Assembly (NCBI RefSeq): GCF_900142875.1
Contig: NZ_FRCK01000015.1
Span: 1 to 44,119 of the forward strand
Direction of reading: 5' to 3'
DNA from: Paracoccus solventivorans
GTDB lineage: Bacteria; Pseudomonadota; Alphaproteobacteria; Rhodobacterales; Rhodobacteraceae
Length of the DNA: 44,119 nt
The first letter of the stretch is position 1. Every line of letters starts with the position of its first letter. Under the pieces are notes generated by a model. That model did not search any database. It was given only the letters and a program-made list of their open reading frames with translations, and was not told the DNA's origin. A program made the position numbers and the translations under genes. This document shows positions 1-8,122 of this stretch, piece by piece.

Positions 1-20
1 ACCGTGATAATCTCCGACAT
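1..20 (-). CDS. Transposase, N-terminal fragment (truncated by window end)
   Basis: Only six codons (MSEIIT) plus two bases are inside the window, starting at ATG 20-18 on the minus strand. A GGGGAG purine tract lies about 6-11 bases upstream of the start and can serve as ribosome binding site. The same start is present at 44100 on the plus strand. Family assignment (possibly IS110) rests on recall of the N-terminal sequence and on the repeat context. Confidence 0.4.
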
Positions 21-98
21 GACCGCTCCCCTTTGTGGATCGTTGCAGACCCACCTTGGCACATCAGATGCCGTCGGGGGGCGGTCACATCATCAGAG
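1..98 (-). mobile_element. Left-hand insertion sequence end (5' end of element, transposase pointing out of the window)
   Basis: Positions 1-98 are a perfect reverse complement of 44022-44119; identity stops at position 99. Read on the minus strand the segment holds about 78 bp of leader and then an ATG at 20 that opens a frame running off the window. The right-hand copy interrupts a dehydratase gene, which supports a mobile element. The first residues (MSEIIT) resemble, from memory, the start of IS110-family transposases, but six residues are thin evidence. Both copies begin CTCTGATGATG, and a CT core at the junction would suit an IS110-type element. The exact element boundary could be a few bases either side of 98. 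Confidence 0.6.
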
Positions 99-100
99 CC

Positions 101-118
101 ATGTGCCCCCGGGCACAT
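101..118. other. Perfect short hairpin beside the insertion sequence end
   Basis: Arms ATGTGCCC (101-108) and GGGCACAT (111-118) pair perfectly around a two-base centre. The hairpin lies 27 bases past the stop of the hydrolase gene (145) and 3 bases from the insertion sequence end. No T tract follows on either strand, so it is not a clear intrinsic terminator. It may be a transcript 3' structure or the structured target of the element. Confidence 0.45.
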
Positions 119-144
119 TAAGAATACGCATAATTCGTTTTATG

Positions 145-978
145 TTAAGGCAATCTCCAGATCCCTTCGTCCTGAACCACCCGGGATTCTGAAAGAAGCT
201 TCTCCAGATGCGCCGCGGCATTTCGTTCGGCGGCCATTGCAATATGCGGGTCAGATTTTTTGTAAACAGAAGTGGCGATATTCTGGAGCGAGTCGGAGGT
301 ACTTGAGAGGTGCGCGAGAATCTCCGACTCACGACGCATCCGGTTGGCGAGCAACCGTTTGACGTACGGTCCCGGGTCCCGGAGTACAGGTCCGTGACCC
401 GGCAGGCTGACCTTATCGTTGCGATCGATTAGCCGCTGAAGCTGGGTGCAGTAATCGCGCATGTTGCCGTCAGGGGGGCTGACTATAGAACTGTTCCAAC
501 TCATCACGTGATCGCCTGTGAAAAGTACTCCATCCGGCCTCGCGAAGCAGAGGTGATCGCTCGCATGACCAGGTGTGTGCAGGACAGTAAGACCAGCGAT
601 CACCTGCCCGTCTTTCAAAAAGCCGTCAGGTTGAAACGCATCGTCAGGAAATGCGCGCGAAACATAAACCGGCAAACCTGTACGTTCGCGCAATGCCGGC
701 ACGGCCCCGAAATGATCGGAATGGTGATGTGTCAGGAGAATTCCGGCAGGGTTGGCTCCCAAATTCTCGACGATTGCTTCGAAATGTGCACTGTCTTCTG
801 CTGGACCGGGGTCGATAATGAACCGACCGTCAGGAGTATCAATGATATAGCTATTCGTCCCGTGATAGGTCATCTTCCCGGGATTGTTGGCAACGATCCT
901 TAGGATTCCCTCGGCCACCTCTACGCCCCGCGCACGAGGAGGGTCAGGCTCACCGTAAAACATGTTGTTTCTTGTCAT
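145..978 (-). CDS. Metallo-beta-lactamase fold hydrolase, LACTB2-like
   Basis: This 277-residue protein has the metal-binding motif THHHSDH (about residues 83-89), a second-shell HTPGHASDHL segment, GDH and a late GHGP histidine, giving the full binuclear zinc set of the MBL fold. A C-terminal winged-helix-like tail (about 205-277) is typical of the LACTB2/glyoxalase-II-like branch, whose members hydrolyse thioesters or nucleic acids. It has no signal peptide and should be cytosolic. It lies last in the minus-strand series, 139 bp after bioY, so it may be co-transcribed or independent. In this setting a CoA-thioesterase role is plausible but inferred. The first ATG (978) has a weak ribosome site; an alternative ATG lies at 963. 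Confidence 0.85.
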   Translation of the reverse strand: MTRNNMFYGEPDPPRARGVEVAEGILRIVANNPGKMTYHGTNSYIIDTPDGRFIIDPGPAEDSAHFEAIVENLGANPAGILLTHHHSDHFGAVPALRERTGLPVYVSRAFPDDAFQPDGFLKDGQVIAGLTVLHTPGHASDHLCFARPDGVLFTGDHVMSWNSSIVSPPDGNMRDYCTQLQRLIDRNDKVSLPGHGPVLRDPGPYVKRLLANRMRRESEILAHLSSTSDSLQNIATSVYKKSDPHIAMAAERNAAAHLEKLLSESRVVQDEGIWRLP

Positions 979-1069
979 TCTTTACGACCATGTGTTGATT
1001 GCGAACAATCCGTATCATGCAGCGCCGCCTCTTGCTCTTGCACAGTTTCGGAATCCTCAAGCTGGTTTT

Positions 1070-1093
1070 CAGCGCCGGTCGAACCCGGCACTG
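1070..1093 (-). other. Stem-loop after bioY
   Basis: CAGCGCCGG (1070-1078) pairs with CCGGCACTG (1085-1093), with one G-T wobble and a six-base loop. It lies 25 bp past the bioY stop. On the minus strand it is followed by AAAACC rather than a T run, so it is at best a weak or Rho-assisted terminator. Confidence 0.35.
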
Positions 1094-1117
1094 GAACAAA
1101 GCAACGAAGCCCAGCGT

Positions 1118-1684
1118 TCAAACACGGCCCCGATTTTGGAACCCTGTATACAGCACCACAGCAATTGCCGCCTTGGCCAGATCTCCAAGCAGGAACGGGT
1201 AAAGCCCGGCGTTCATCAATTTTTCTCCATAGCCGATAAAGCCGCCCAGCCAGAAGAGCCCTGCGCAGTACATAAGCATGGAACCGAAAAGTACAGCGAC
1301 AGTTGCTCTGAATGCAGGCTGAAACCCTCTCAACTTTTGAACCATCCATCCAGCGGCAGCCGCTGCGAGTGCGAACCCAATCAAGTATCCGCCTGTGGGG
1401 CCGGCAATATAGACCAATCCGGCCGGCGCGGGAGGCGTGCCAGCGAAAACCGGAAGGCCAAGCGCGCCTTCCAGAAGGTAGATTACTACAACAAGTCCAC
1501 CGCGAACTGGACCCAGAAAAAGTCCAAGGCCCAGGACTGCTAGGGATTGGGTCGACATCGGAACCGGGTAGAAAGGAACCACGATTTTCGCGGAGAGTGT
1601 CAGAAGAATGGTGCCGATGAGTATAGTTGCGAACTCTCGGGACAGACTTGCGAGTGGTTGGCGTTGAGTAGATTCCAAATTCAT
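1118..1684 (-). CDS. bioY: BioY, substrate-binding membrane subunit of the biotin ECF transporter
   Basis: The protein has 188 residues, the usual BioY size, and is a six-helix integral membrane protein. Diagnostic segments are FYPVPMSTQSLAVL near the N-terminus, GLFLGPVRGG, and PTGGYLIGF in the middle. BioY captures biotin and works alone or with the shared BioM/BioN energising units, which are not encoded here. The start is ATG 1684, preceded by AAGGA at good spacing; the frame stays open upstream to 1939 but that part overlaps the dehydrogenase gene and is not BioY-like. It follows the acyl-CoA dehydrogenase by 53 bp on the same strand. Since three biotin-dependent carboxylases share this window, the placement suggests cofactor supply for them (inference). 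Confidence 0.93.
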   Translation of the reverse strand: MNLESTQRQPLASLSREFATILIGTILLTLSAKIVVPFYPVPMSTQSLAVLGLGLFLGPVRGGLVVVIYLLEGALGLPVFAGTPPAPAGLVYIAGPTGGYLIGFALAAAAAGWMVQKLRGFQPAFRATVAVLFGSMLMYCAGLFWLGGFIGYGEKLMNAGLYPFLLGDLAKAAIAVVLYTGFQNRGRV

Positions 1685-1737
1685 TTTGTTAGTCCTTGTG
1701 TCAGTTGGTCGTTGATATGGTTTTTGTAATGGTGAGT

Positions 1738-2904
1738 TCACATCCGCTTGGCGACCTCTTCGAGCATGACCTCGGTGGCACCGCCGCCGATGGCCTGGAC
1801 ACGGGCATCGCGCGACATGCGTTCCACGGGTGTTCCCCGCATATAGCCCATACCGCCATGGAACTGGACACAGTCGTAAAGCACGCTGTTTACCAGCTCG
1901 CCACAATAGGCCTTGACCATCGATACTTCTTTGACGCAATCGCCGCCCGCGGCATCTAGTGACGCAGCGTGAAAGGTAAGCTGACGTCCCGCTTCAATCC
2001 GGGTCTGGCAATCGGCCAATCGCTGGCGCACTGCCTGCTTGTCCCACAGCACACCACCGAAAGCCTTGCGCTGCTTGACGTAATCCACAGTCATTTCAAG
2101 TGCGGATTGCGCCTCGGCGCAGGCCATTGCACCCAGCACGATCCGTTCGTTCTGGAAGTTCTTCATCACCGAGTAGAAGCCCCGGTTCACCTCCCCCAGC
2201 ACGTTCTCTGCCGGGATGCGCACATCCTCGAAGATCAGTTCGGCGGTGTCCGAGCACAGCCAGCCGGTCTTGTTCAGCGCCCGGCCGACAGAGAACCCCG
2301 GCGTGCCCTTTTCGACCGTGAACATGGTGATCCCGCGCGAGCCCTTGGCGTCCGGGTCGGTCTTGGCGCCGACGAAATAGATGTCGCCATGCACGCCGTT
2401 GGTGATGAACATCTTGGTGCCGTTGATCACCCAGTCCGATCCGTCCTGCACCGCGCGCGTGCGCATCCCCGCCACGTCAGACCCGGCGCCCGGTTCGGTC
2501 ACGGCCACTGCGGCAATCTTTTCGCCCGAGGTGATCGAGGGCATCCAGCGCGCCTTTTGTTCGGGCGTACCGGCGTTTTCAAGATGCGGCGAGGCCATGT
2601 CGGTATGGACCAGAACCGTGGCCGAAAACCCGCCGAAGGTGGAGCGACCCGCTTCCTCGGCCAGCATGACGCTGGACATCACATTTAGCCCTGCGCCGCC
2701 ATATTGCTCGTCATAGCGCATGCCCAGCACGCCCAGATCGCCCATCCGGCGCAGCACGTCACGCGGCACCATGCCATCCTTTTCCCAAGCGTCGGCCTTG
2801 GCCGTCACTTCGGTTTCGATGAAGCGGCGCAGCTGCGCGCGGATCATGTTCAGGTCCTCGCTGAACGGGCTTGTGGCCGCATCAATCATGTCATGCTTGG
2901 TCAT
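1738..2904 (-). CDS. Acyl-CoA dehydrogenase, LCAD/AtuD-like
   Basis: This 388-residue FAD enzyme oxidises an acyl-CoA to the 2-enoyl-CoA and passes electrons to ETF. It shows the [10 protein letters not shown] flavin/substrate motif (about residues 134-143), [13 protein letters not shown] and the C-terminal [15 protein letters not shown]. The C-terminal segment reads IGGGATE, so the Glu of short/medium-chain enzymes is absent; instead NFQNERIV carries a Glu where long-chain and isovaleryl-type enzymes have theirs. AtuD, citronellyl-CoA dehydrogenase, is of this long-chain type. ATG 2904 overlaps the stop of the carboxylase alpha gene (ATGA), which indicates translational coupling. It probably prepares the alpha,beta-unsaturated substrate for that carboxylase. 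Exact substrate unknown. Confidence 0.92.
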   Translation of the reverse strand: MTKHDMIDAATSPFSEDLNMIRAQLRRFIETEVTAKADAWEKDGMVPRDVLRRMGDLGVLGMRYDEQYGGAGLNVMSSVMLAEEAGRSTFGGFSATVLVHTDMASPHLENAGTPEQKARWMPSITSGEKIAAVAVTEPGAGSDVAGMRTRAVQDGSDWVINGTKMFITNGVHGDIYFVGAKTDPDAKGSRGITMFTVEKGTPGFSVGRALNKTGWLCSDTAELIFEDVRIPAENVLGEVNRGFYSVMKNFQNERIVLGAMACAEAQSALEMTVDYVKQRKAFGGVLWDKQAVRQRLADCQTRIEAGRQLTFHAASLDAAGGDCVKEVSMVKAYCGELVNSVLYDCVQFHGGMGYMRGTPVERMSRDARVQAIGGGATEVMLEEVAKRM

Positions 2905-4907
2905 TGGATTTCCTCTGGATCGAGTTTTACAAGGGGCGCTTGCCCGGCGACGGTGTCGCCGGCGGCGCAGTAGATTTCGGCTACGATGCCCGCAAACGGG
3001 GCGACCAGGCTTTGCAGCAGTTTCATCGCCTCAAGCACCACCAGTGTATCGCCCGCCGCGACCCGATCGCCGGGCGCGACCCGCAGTTCGACCACTGCAC
3101 CGGGCATCGGCGCGACAAGCAAGTCTTCCCCGCCGACCTTTCCCGAAGCGCGTTGCAGGTGTCTGTCCTCCAGCGTTTCAATGGCAAACCCGGCCATACC
3201 ATCCGGCGTTGACAGAAACACCTGCCAGTGTTTTTTCGTGCGGCGCAGGTGCGCGGCGCGGGTAAAGGGCACGCCGCCAACGCGCCCTGTCAGGCGGTCG
3301 GCGGTCAGGCCGGGCGCTTCGACGGTAACAGGGGTGTCGTCCGGCAATCTGATCGTCAGATGCCTTTTATCGCCCGCCGCGCTGGTCGGGTCTTCGTCGC
3401 CCAAGGCCCAATAGAAGGCAGCGCCGGGCCGGCCTGCGGGCGCGGTCAGACGCCACGCACCTAGACCTTGCCAAGGGGTGTTCCCGGCCGTCGGGACCAG
3501 ATGCAAATGCAGGGCCAGTGTGGCCAGCGCGCGGCTTTGCGCATCGGGTGCGGGGGGTGCCCACCCGTTCACAAACATCTCGCCAAGCCCGGCGGTGTGA
3601 TGCCGGATCGCGGCAAAGTCGGGATGAATTAACAAGGCGCGCTGAAACGCCAGGTTCAGCCCCAGCCCGCCCACGGCAAAGCCGTCGATTGCGGCCACGC
3701 TCTTGCGGATGGCCTGCGCCCGGTCCGGCGCATGGATGATCAGCTTGGCCAACATGGAATCGTAGTGATGGCCGACAGTTGAACCTTCCCCGACGCCCGT
3801 ATCCAGCCGCACGCCCGAAGGCGGCACCCACAGCGTGATCCTGCCGGTTTCGGGGCGGTAATTCTCGGCCGGGTTTTCGGCGGCAACGCGCACTTCGATG
3901 GCGTGGCCTTCGAAGTGTACGTCGGGTTGCTGGAAAGTCAGCCGCTCGCCCCGCGCGATGCGCAACTGCCATTCGACCAAGTCGATTCCGGTGATCGCCT
4001 CGGTGACGGGATGTTCGACCTGAAGGCGGGTATTCATCTCAAGGAAGTAATAGGCGCGGCGCTCGGGGTCATATAGGTATTCAACCGTTCCGGCAGAGCG
4101 GTATCCGATCGCCTGTGCAAGGCGCACGGCGGCAGCGCGCATATGCTCGCGCAGATCGTCTGGCAGATTCGGCGCGGGGGCCTCTTCGATAAGCTTCTGG
4201 TGATTGCGTTGCAGCGAACAGTCCCGGTCGCCGAGATGCACCAGGTTGCCATGCGTGTCGCCCAGCACCTGCACCTCGACATGGCGGGAGCGGAGCGCAT
4301 AGCGTTCCAAAAATACCGTCGGATCGCCGAACGCACCCTGCGCCTCTGCCCGGGCAGAGGCGATGGCCTTGGGCGCGTCGGCCATGTCGGTGACGAGACG
4401 CATCCCGCGTCCGCCACCGCCGGCGCTGGCCTTGACCAGGAATGGCACCCCAAGCGCGCCCGCCTCTTGCAGCAGGCGTGAATCCGATTGATCGGCACCG
4501 CTGTACCCGGGCAGCACCGGCACCCCTGCGGCCTCGGCCGCAGCCTTCGCCGCGATCTTGGACCCCATTTGAGCGATGGCATCGGGTTCCGGTCCGATAA
4601 AGACTAGACCTGCGGCCTCGACCGCTGCCGCGAAATCCGCGTTCTCGGACAGAAAGCCATAACCGGGATGCACCGCACCCGCGCCCGTGGCGCGCGCAGC
4701 CCCCAGGATGGCCGGGACGTTCAGGTAGCTTTCAGACGCAGCCGCCGGGCCGATACAGACAGCGTGATCCGCCTCGGCTACGAAGGGCGCGTCGCGGTCG
4801 GCCTCGGAAAAGACCGCAACCGTTTCCAGCCCCAGCTTGCGGCACCCGCGCTGGATGCGCCGGGCGATCTCGCCCCGGTTGGTAATCAGGACGCGGGTGA
4901 AACTCAT
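2901..4907 (-). CDS. Acyl-CoA carboxylase alpha subunit 1 (biotin carboxylase + BT + BCCP)
   Basis: This 668-residue fused alpha subunit has an N-terminal biotin carboxylase domain (about 1-450: LITNRGEIARR, GYGFLSENADF, ATP-loop KASAGGGGRGMRL, EMNTRLQVEHPVTE), a BT beta-barrel linker and a C-terminal biotinyl domain with EAMKLLQSL, the biotin lysine being about residue 629. It uses ATP and bicarbonate to charge biotin and works with the beta subunit at 5709-7307. Size and layout match the MCC/GCC family rather than acetyl-CoA carboxylase. The start at 4907 is chosen because GGAGAG lies just upstream and ATG overlaps the hydratase stop (ATGA); an ATG at 4919 is the alternative. Interspersion with a LiuC/AtuE-type hydratase suggests a methylcrotonyl- or geranyl-CoA-like substrate. 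Confidence 0.95.
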   Translation of the reverse strand: MSFTRVLITNRGEIARRIQRGCRKLGLETVAVFSEADRDAPFVAEADHAVCIGPAAASESYLNVPAILGAARATGAGAVHPGYGFLSENADFAAAVEAAGLVFIGPEPDAIAQMGSKIAAKAAAEAAGVPVLPGYSGADQSDSRLLQEAGALGVPFLVKASAGGGGRGMRLVTDMADAPKAIASARAEAQGAFGDPTVFLERYALRSRHVEVQVLGDTHGNLVHLGDRDCSLQRNHQKLIEEAPAPNLPDDLREHMRAAAVRLAQAIGYRSAGTVEYLYDPERRAYYFLEMNTRLQVEHPVTEAITGIDLVEWQLRIARGERLTFQQPDVHFEGHAIEVRVAAENPAENYRPETGRITLWVPPSGVRLDTGVGEGSTVGHHYDSMLAKLIIHAPDRAQAIRKSVAAIDGFAVGGLGLNLAFQRALLIHPDFAAIRHHTAGLGEMFVNGWAPPAPDAQSRALATLALHLHLVPTAGNTPWQGLGAWRLTAPAGRPGAAFYWALGDEDPTSAAGDKRHLTIRLPDDTPVTVEAPGLTADRLTGRVGGVPFTRAAHLRRTKKHWQVFLSTPDGMAGFAIETLEDRHLQRASGKVGGEDLLVAPMPGAVVELRVAPGDRVAAGDTLVVLEAMKLLQSLVAPFAGIVAEIYCAAGDTVAGQAPLVKLDPEEIQ

Positions 4908-5698
4908 TTCACTCTCCACGAAGGCACGCTCTTGTTGAGAAAGCTGTTGATGCCTTCAATGCCTTCCCCGGTTTCCCAGGCGTCGGCCAGACGGTCGGCG
5001 GTGTAGATCATGTTGGTTTCCAGATCGTGACTGGCGACATAAGCGATCAGTGCCTTGGTATCCGCCACCGCGCCGGGCGCTGCCTGAAGGTGATCGTGCA
5101 CCACCCGTTCAACGGCGGCATCCAACGCGTCGGCGGCGACGACCTCGGTGAGTAGCCCGATCCTTTCGGCGCGCGCGCTGTCGAAGAGCGCGCCCGACAG
5201 CATGGTTTCACGCGCGTGCACCTTGCCGATGCGGGCCACCACGTAGGGCGAGATATTGGCGGGCAGCAGACCCAGTTTCACTTCGGTCAAGCCATAGCGT
5301 GCGCCTTCTGCGCCGATGGTATAGTCGCAGACCGAAATCATGCCCACGCCACCGCCATATGCCGGGCCGTTGATCCGCCCGATCAGGGGCTTTTGTAGCG
5401 TGTCCAGTCGGCGCAACAGATGCGCGAGCGTGGCGCTTTGTTCGACCCGCTCGGCGCGGGATTTTTCGACGTTGGAGGCGAACCAATTGAAATCCCCTCC
5501 AGCGCAAAAGCTAGTGCCGGCACCGGTCAGAACCACGATACGGACGCTTTTATCGGATACCAGTCGCCCGGCCGCGTCGCAAAGTTCGGTGATCAGCGTG
5601 CCGTTCAGGGCATTGTGCTTGTCCGGCCGGTTCAAGGTCAGGGTGGCGACGCCACGCGCATCGGTCTCAAGCCGGATGGTTTCATAAGTTGTCGTCAT
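4904..5698 (-). CDS. Methylglutaconyl-CoA-hydratase-type crotonase (LiuC/AtuE-like)
   Basis: This 264-residue crotonase-fold protein should hydrate the carboxylated enoyl-CoA made by its neighbours. The oxyanion-hole segments are FCAGGDFNW and GPAYGGGVGM. Both catalytic Glu positions of rat mitochondrial hydratase are kept (Glu in LTEVKLGL and Glu in GKVHARETM). LTEVKLGLLPANISPYV is characteristic of methylglutaconyl-CoA and isohexenylglutaconyl-CoA hydratases. The gene sits between the beta and alpha carboxylase genes, as liuC and atuE do, 10 bp after beta and overlapping alpha by ATGA. Substrate choice between the leucine and terpene versions cannot be made from sequence alone. Confidence 0.92.
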   Translation of the reverse strand: MTTTYETIRLETDARGVATLTLNRPDKHNALNGTLITELCDAAGRLVSDKSVRIVVLTGAGTSFCAGGDFNWFASNVEKSRAERVEQSATLAHLLRRLDTLQKPLIGRINGPAYGGGVGMISVCDYTIGAEGARYGLTEVKLGLLPANISPYVVARIGKVHARETMLSGALFDSARAERIGLLTEVVAADALDAAVERVVHDHLQAAPGAVADTKALIAYVASHDLETNMIYTADRLADAWETGEGIEGINSFLNKSVPSWRVK

Positions 5699-5708
5699 TT
5701 CACCGACC

Positions 5709-7307
5709 TCACATTCTGAATACGGGCGTGTGGCGCTCGACCTTGGGGACAGAAGAAACGACGGCCAGGCACAGGCCTAGAATGTCACGGGTTTGCCCGG
5801 GCTCGATCAACCCGTCATCCCATAGACGCGAAGTGGCGTAATACGGATCGGACTGTTCGCCATATTGGGCACGTACCTGCGTCTCGATCTCAGCAAGATC
5901 GGTCTCTATCTTTTCAGGTTCGCCGGCTTTCTGGCGGCGCAGCTCCTGCATCACGTTGGTCGCGATGTCCGCGGACATGGTGGCCAACTCCGCCATCGGC
6001 CAGGCAAAGAGGAAATTCGGTGCAAATCCGCGTCCGCACATGCCGTAATTACCCGCTCCATAGGATCCGCCAAGCAGGACTGACAATCGCGGCACCTTGG
6101 CAACCGACATGGCATAGACCAGCTTGGCGCTGTTCTTGGCGATGCCGCCGCGCTCCGCCTCGGTCCCGACCATGAAACCCGCGATGTTGTGCAAGAACAG
6201 TAGCGGGATATTGCGCTGGTCGCACATCGAGACGAACTGCGCCCCCTTCAGCGAACTGTCCGACATGAGCGCGCCGTTGTTGGCCAGGATACCGACCCGA
6301 TAGCCGTGGATCCGCCCGGTGCCGCAAACCAGCGTCTCACCCCAGCCGGGCTTGAATTCGCGGAACTCGCCCGCGTCGATCATGCGCAGCAGAACCTCGC
6401 GCATGTCGTAGGGCTGCTTGCGGTCGGCGCTGATGATGCCGAGCAATTCTGACGGATCATGCGCGGGCGGCGCGGGGGCTGCGTCGGGCGGCATCGGGCG
6501 CGATGGACCAAGTTCTGCTACGATGTCGCGCATCAGCGCCAGCGCATGGTATTCGTCTTCTGCCAGATGGTCGGACACGCCCGAGACGCGGCTATGCATC
6601 TCGGCACCGCCCAGCGTTTCGCCATCGACCTCTTCGTTGATCGCCACCTTGACGATCGAGGGCCCGCCCAGATGGATGCGCGCGTTGCCGCGCACCATGA
6701 TGACCTCGTCCGACAGCGCGGGAATATAGGCCCCGCCTGCCGTGCAGCCGCCGAACACGGCCGAGATCTGCGGCAAGCCGCTGGCCGACATGTTGGTCTG
6801 GCGATAGAAGGAATTGCCGAAATGGCGGGCGTCGGGAAAGACCCGGTCCTGCTCGGGCAGATAGGCCCCGCCGCAATCCACCAGATAAAGGCAGGGCAAC
6901 CGGTTTTCCGCCGCGATTTCCTGGGCGCGGATGTGCTTTTGCACCGTCTCGTGGTAAAATGATCCGCCCTTCACCGTCGCGTCATTGGCGATCACCATGC
7001 AGGGCAGCCCATGAACGATGCCGATGCCTGTCACGATTCCCGCACCTGGCACCTCGCCGCCGTATTGCCCGTAGGCCGCGAGCGACGACAGTTCCAGAAA
7101 CGCCGTGCCCGGATCCACCAGCAAGTCGATCCTCTCGCGTACCAGCAGCTTGCCGCGCTTGCGGTGGCGCTCGACCATGTCGAGGCGCCCGCCCGAGGTG
7201 GCCACGGCCATCCGCGCGCGCAAGGTCTCGACCCGCGCGCTTTGCGCCTGGTGATTCCGCGCATAGATCTCTGATGCGGTCAGCACTGCTGTTTCAAGGC
7301 GCGCCAT
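5709..7307 (-). CDS. Acyl-CoA carboxylase beta subunit 1 (carboxyltransferase)
   Basis: This 532-residue carboxyltransferase has two crotonase-like halves. The N half carries GGCTAGGAYIPA (about 186-197) and the C half GGSYGAGNYGMCGRGF (about 413-428), the two oxyanion-forming glycine-rich loops. It transfers carboxylate from biotin of the alpha subunit (2901-4907) to an acyl-CoA. Length and the PEQDRVFPD and TNMSASG segments are those of the MCC/GCC/PCC beta family. ATG 7307 has AGGAG nine bases upstream and follows the TetR stop by only three bases, so regulator and enzyme genes share a transcript. Substrate unproven; 3-methylcrotonyl-CoA or a longer 3-methyl-2-enoyl-CoA is most consistent with the hydratase beside it. 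Confidence 0.94.
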   Translation of the reverse strand: MARLETAVLTASEIYARNHQAQSARVETLRARMAVATSGGRLDMVERHRKRGKLLVRERIDLLVDPGTAFLELSSLAAYGQYGGEVPGAGIVTGIGIVHGLPCMVIANDATVKGGSFYHETVQKHIRAQEIAAENRLPCLYLVDCGGAYLPEQDRVFPDARHFGNSFYRQTNMSASGLPQISAVFGGCTAGGAYIPALSDEVIMVRGNARIHLGGPSIVKVAINEEVDGETLGGAEMHSRVSGVSDHLAEDEYHALALMRDIVAELGPSRPMPPDAAPAPPAHDPSELLGIISADRKQPYDMREVLLRMIDAGEFREFKPGWGETLVCGTGRIHGYRVGILANNGALMSDSSLKGAQFVSMCDQRNIPLLFLHNIAGFMVGTEAERGGIAKNSAKLVYAMSVAKVPRLSVLLGGSYGAGNYGMCGRGFAPNFLFAWPMAELATMSADIATNVMQELRRQKAGEPEKIETDLAEIETQVRAQYGEQSDPYYATSRLWDDGLIEPGQTRDILGLCLAVVSSVPKVERHTPVFRM

Positions 7308-7310
7308 GGC

Positions 7311-7940
7311 TCAGGTCTCCTGTCTTTCAAGTATTCCGTTGAGGAACACATCGGCATAGGTGCGTGACAGCGCCTCTGCGCTGCCGCGGTGCGGATCGAA
7401 CCATTCAAGCGTGGCGTTCAGCGCACCGATCAACATCAGGCGCAGGCGGCGGATGTCCACTTCGCGTTTCAGCGCACCGTCTGCCTGAATCCGGGACAAC
7501 AGGTTGTCCCATTCGGCCTCATAGGCCCGGCGCGTGTGCAGATTGGCATCGCGGACGGATTGCGGCACCTGCCCGAAAATGCGCACATTGGCCGAGGAAT
7601 AATCGCTGACGTCCAGAAGCGCGCGCAGATGCGCCCTGATCGCTGCCCGCAGGATCGCCTCGGCGCCGGCGCCCTCGGGCAAGGCGGAAACGGCTTGGCG
7701 CATGCTCTCATGAACGACCTGAATACCTGCATCCAGAACGGCCGCGACGATCTCATCCTTGGAGCCGAAATGGTAATATATGCTGCCCGCCTTGATCCCT
7801 GCGGCTGCGGCGATTTTTCTGAGTGACACCGACCCATAGCCCTGCTCGCGAAACAGCCGCGCCGCAACATCCAGGACGCCACCACGCCCGACCGCCCCCC
7901 GGGGGATCTCGTTGAGCTTACTCGCTGTGGTATTCGCCAT
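7311..7940 (-). CDS. TetR-family repressor, first gene of carboxylase operon 1
   Basis: This 209-residue regulator has an N-terminal helix-turn-helix (about 22-70) with VSLRKIAAAAGIKAG followed by SIYYHFGSKDEIV, and a C-terminal ligand domain ending in LIGALNATLEWFDPHRG. Both parts match each half of the double TetR at 21670-23025 (AGS-I/V-YYHF; ALNWTVEWFDP), so the two regulators belong to one subfamily. The gene is three bases before the carboxylase beta start and is preceded by a strong palindrome (7959-7986), which indicates autoregulation. The Pseudomonas atu cluster is also controlled by a TetR protein (AtuR). An acyl-CoA ligand is likely by analogy. Confidence 0.93.
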   Translation of the reverse strand: MANTTASKLNEIPRGAVGRGGVLDVAARLFREQGYGSVSLRKIAAAAGIKAGSIYYHFGSKDEIVAAVLDAGIQVVHESMRQAVSALPEGAGAEAILRAAIRAHLRALLDVSDYSSANVRIFGQVPQSVRDANLHTRRAYEAEWDNLLSRIQADGALKREVDIRRLRLMLIGALNATLEWFDPHRGSAEALSRTYADVFLNGILERQET

Positions 7941-7958
7941 GGGGTCTCTTTACAGTAT

Positions 7959-7986
7959 ATTGCCTAACTAACAGCTGTTAGGCAAT
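7959..7986. promoter_or_regulatory. Nested palindromic TetR operator upstream of carboxylase operon 1
   Basis: Outer arms ATTGCCTAAC (7959-7968) and GTTAGGCAAT (7977-7986) pair perfectly over eight bases. Inside lies a second perfect palindrome, CTAACAGCTGTTAG (7968-7981), so CTAAC occurs twice in tandem on the left. The inner 14-mer has the same 5-4-5 layout as the sites at 10218, 16607, 23036 and 31602. The block ends 19 bases before the TetR start, over the probable promoter, as expected for an autoregulated repressor. Binding is inferred. Confidence 0.8.
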
Positions 7987-8083
7987 TGGTGCCAATGAGT
8001 CAATCGCCCCGAACGTGTTGGATTGGAACTTGTGGCAAATCCCGTTCGGGTAATCGTCATACGGCCGCCCGGAAATGTCAGTC

Positions 8084-8117
8084 GCCCGCCAAGGCCCGAA
8101 AACGTGGCTTGGCGGGC
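8084..8117 (-). other. Stem-loop at the 3' end of the thiolase-SDR operon
   Basis: GCCCGCCAAG (8084-8093) and CTTGGCGGGC (8108-8117) form a perfect 10-bp GC-rich stem with a 14-base loop, five bases past the SDR stop. No T tract follows on the minus strand. It can end or protect the transcript of the operon upstream of carboxylase operon 1. Confidence 0.55.
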
Positions 8118-8122
8118 TTGGG

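Noticed and set aside
1070..1093. Intrinsic terminator for bioY
   Set aside because: The stem is good but no T tract follows, so it is listed only as a stem-loop.
1685..1939. N-terminal extension of the bioY frame
   Set aside because: It overlaps the acyl-CoA dehydrogenase gene, is Arg/Cys rich, and a good ribosome site precedes the internal ATG at 1684.
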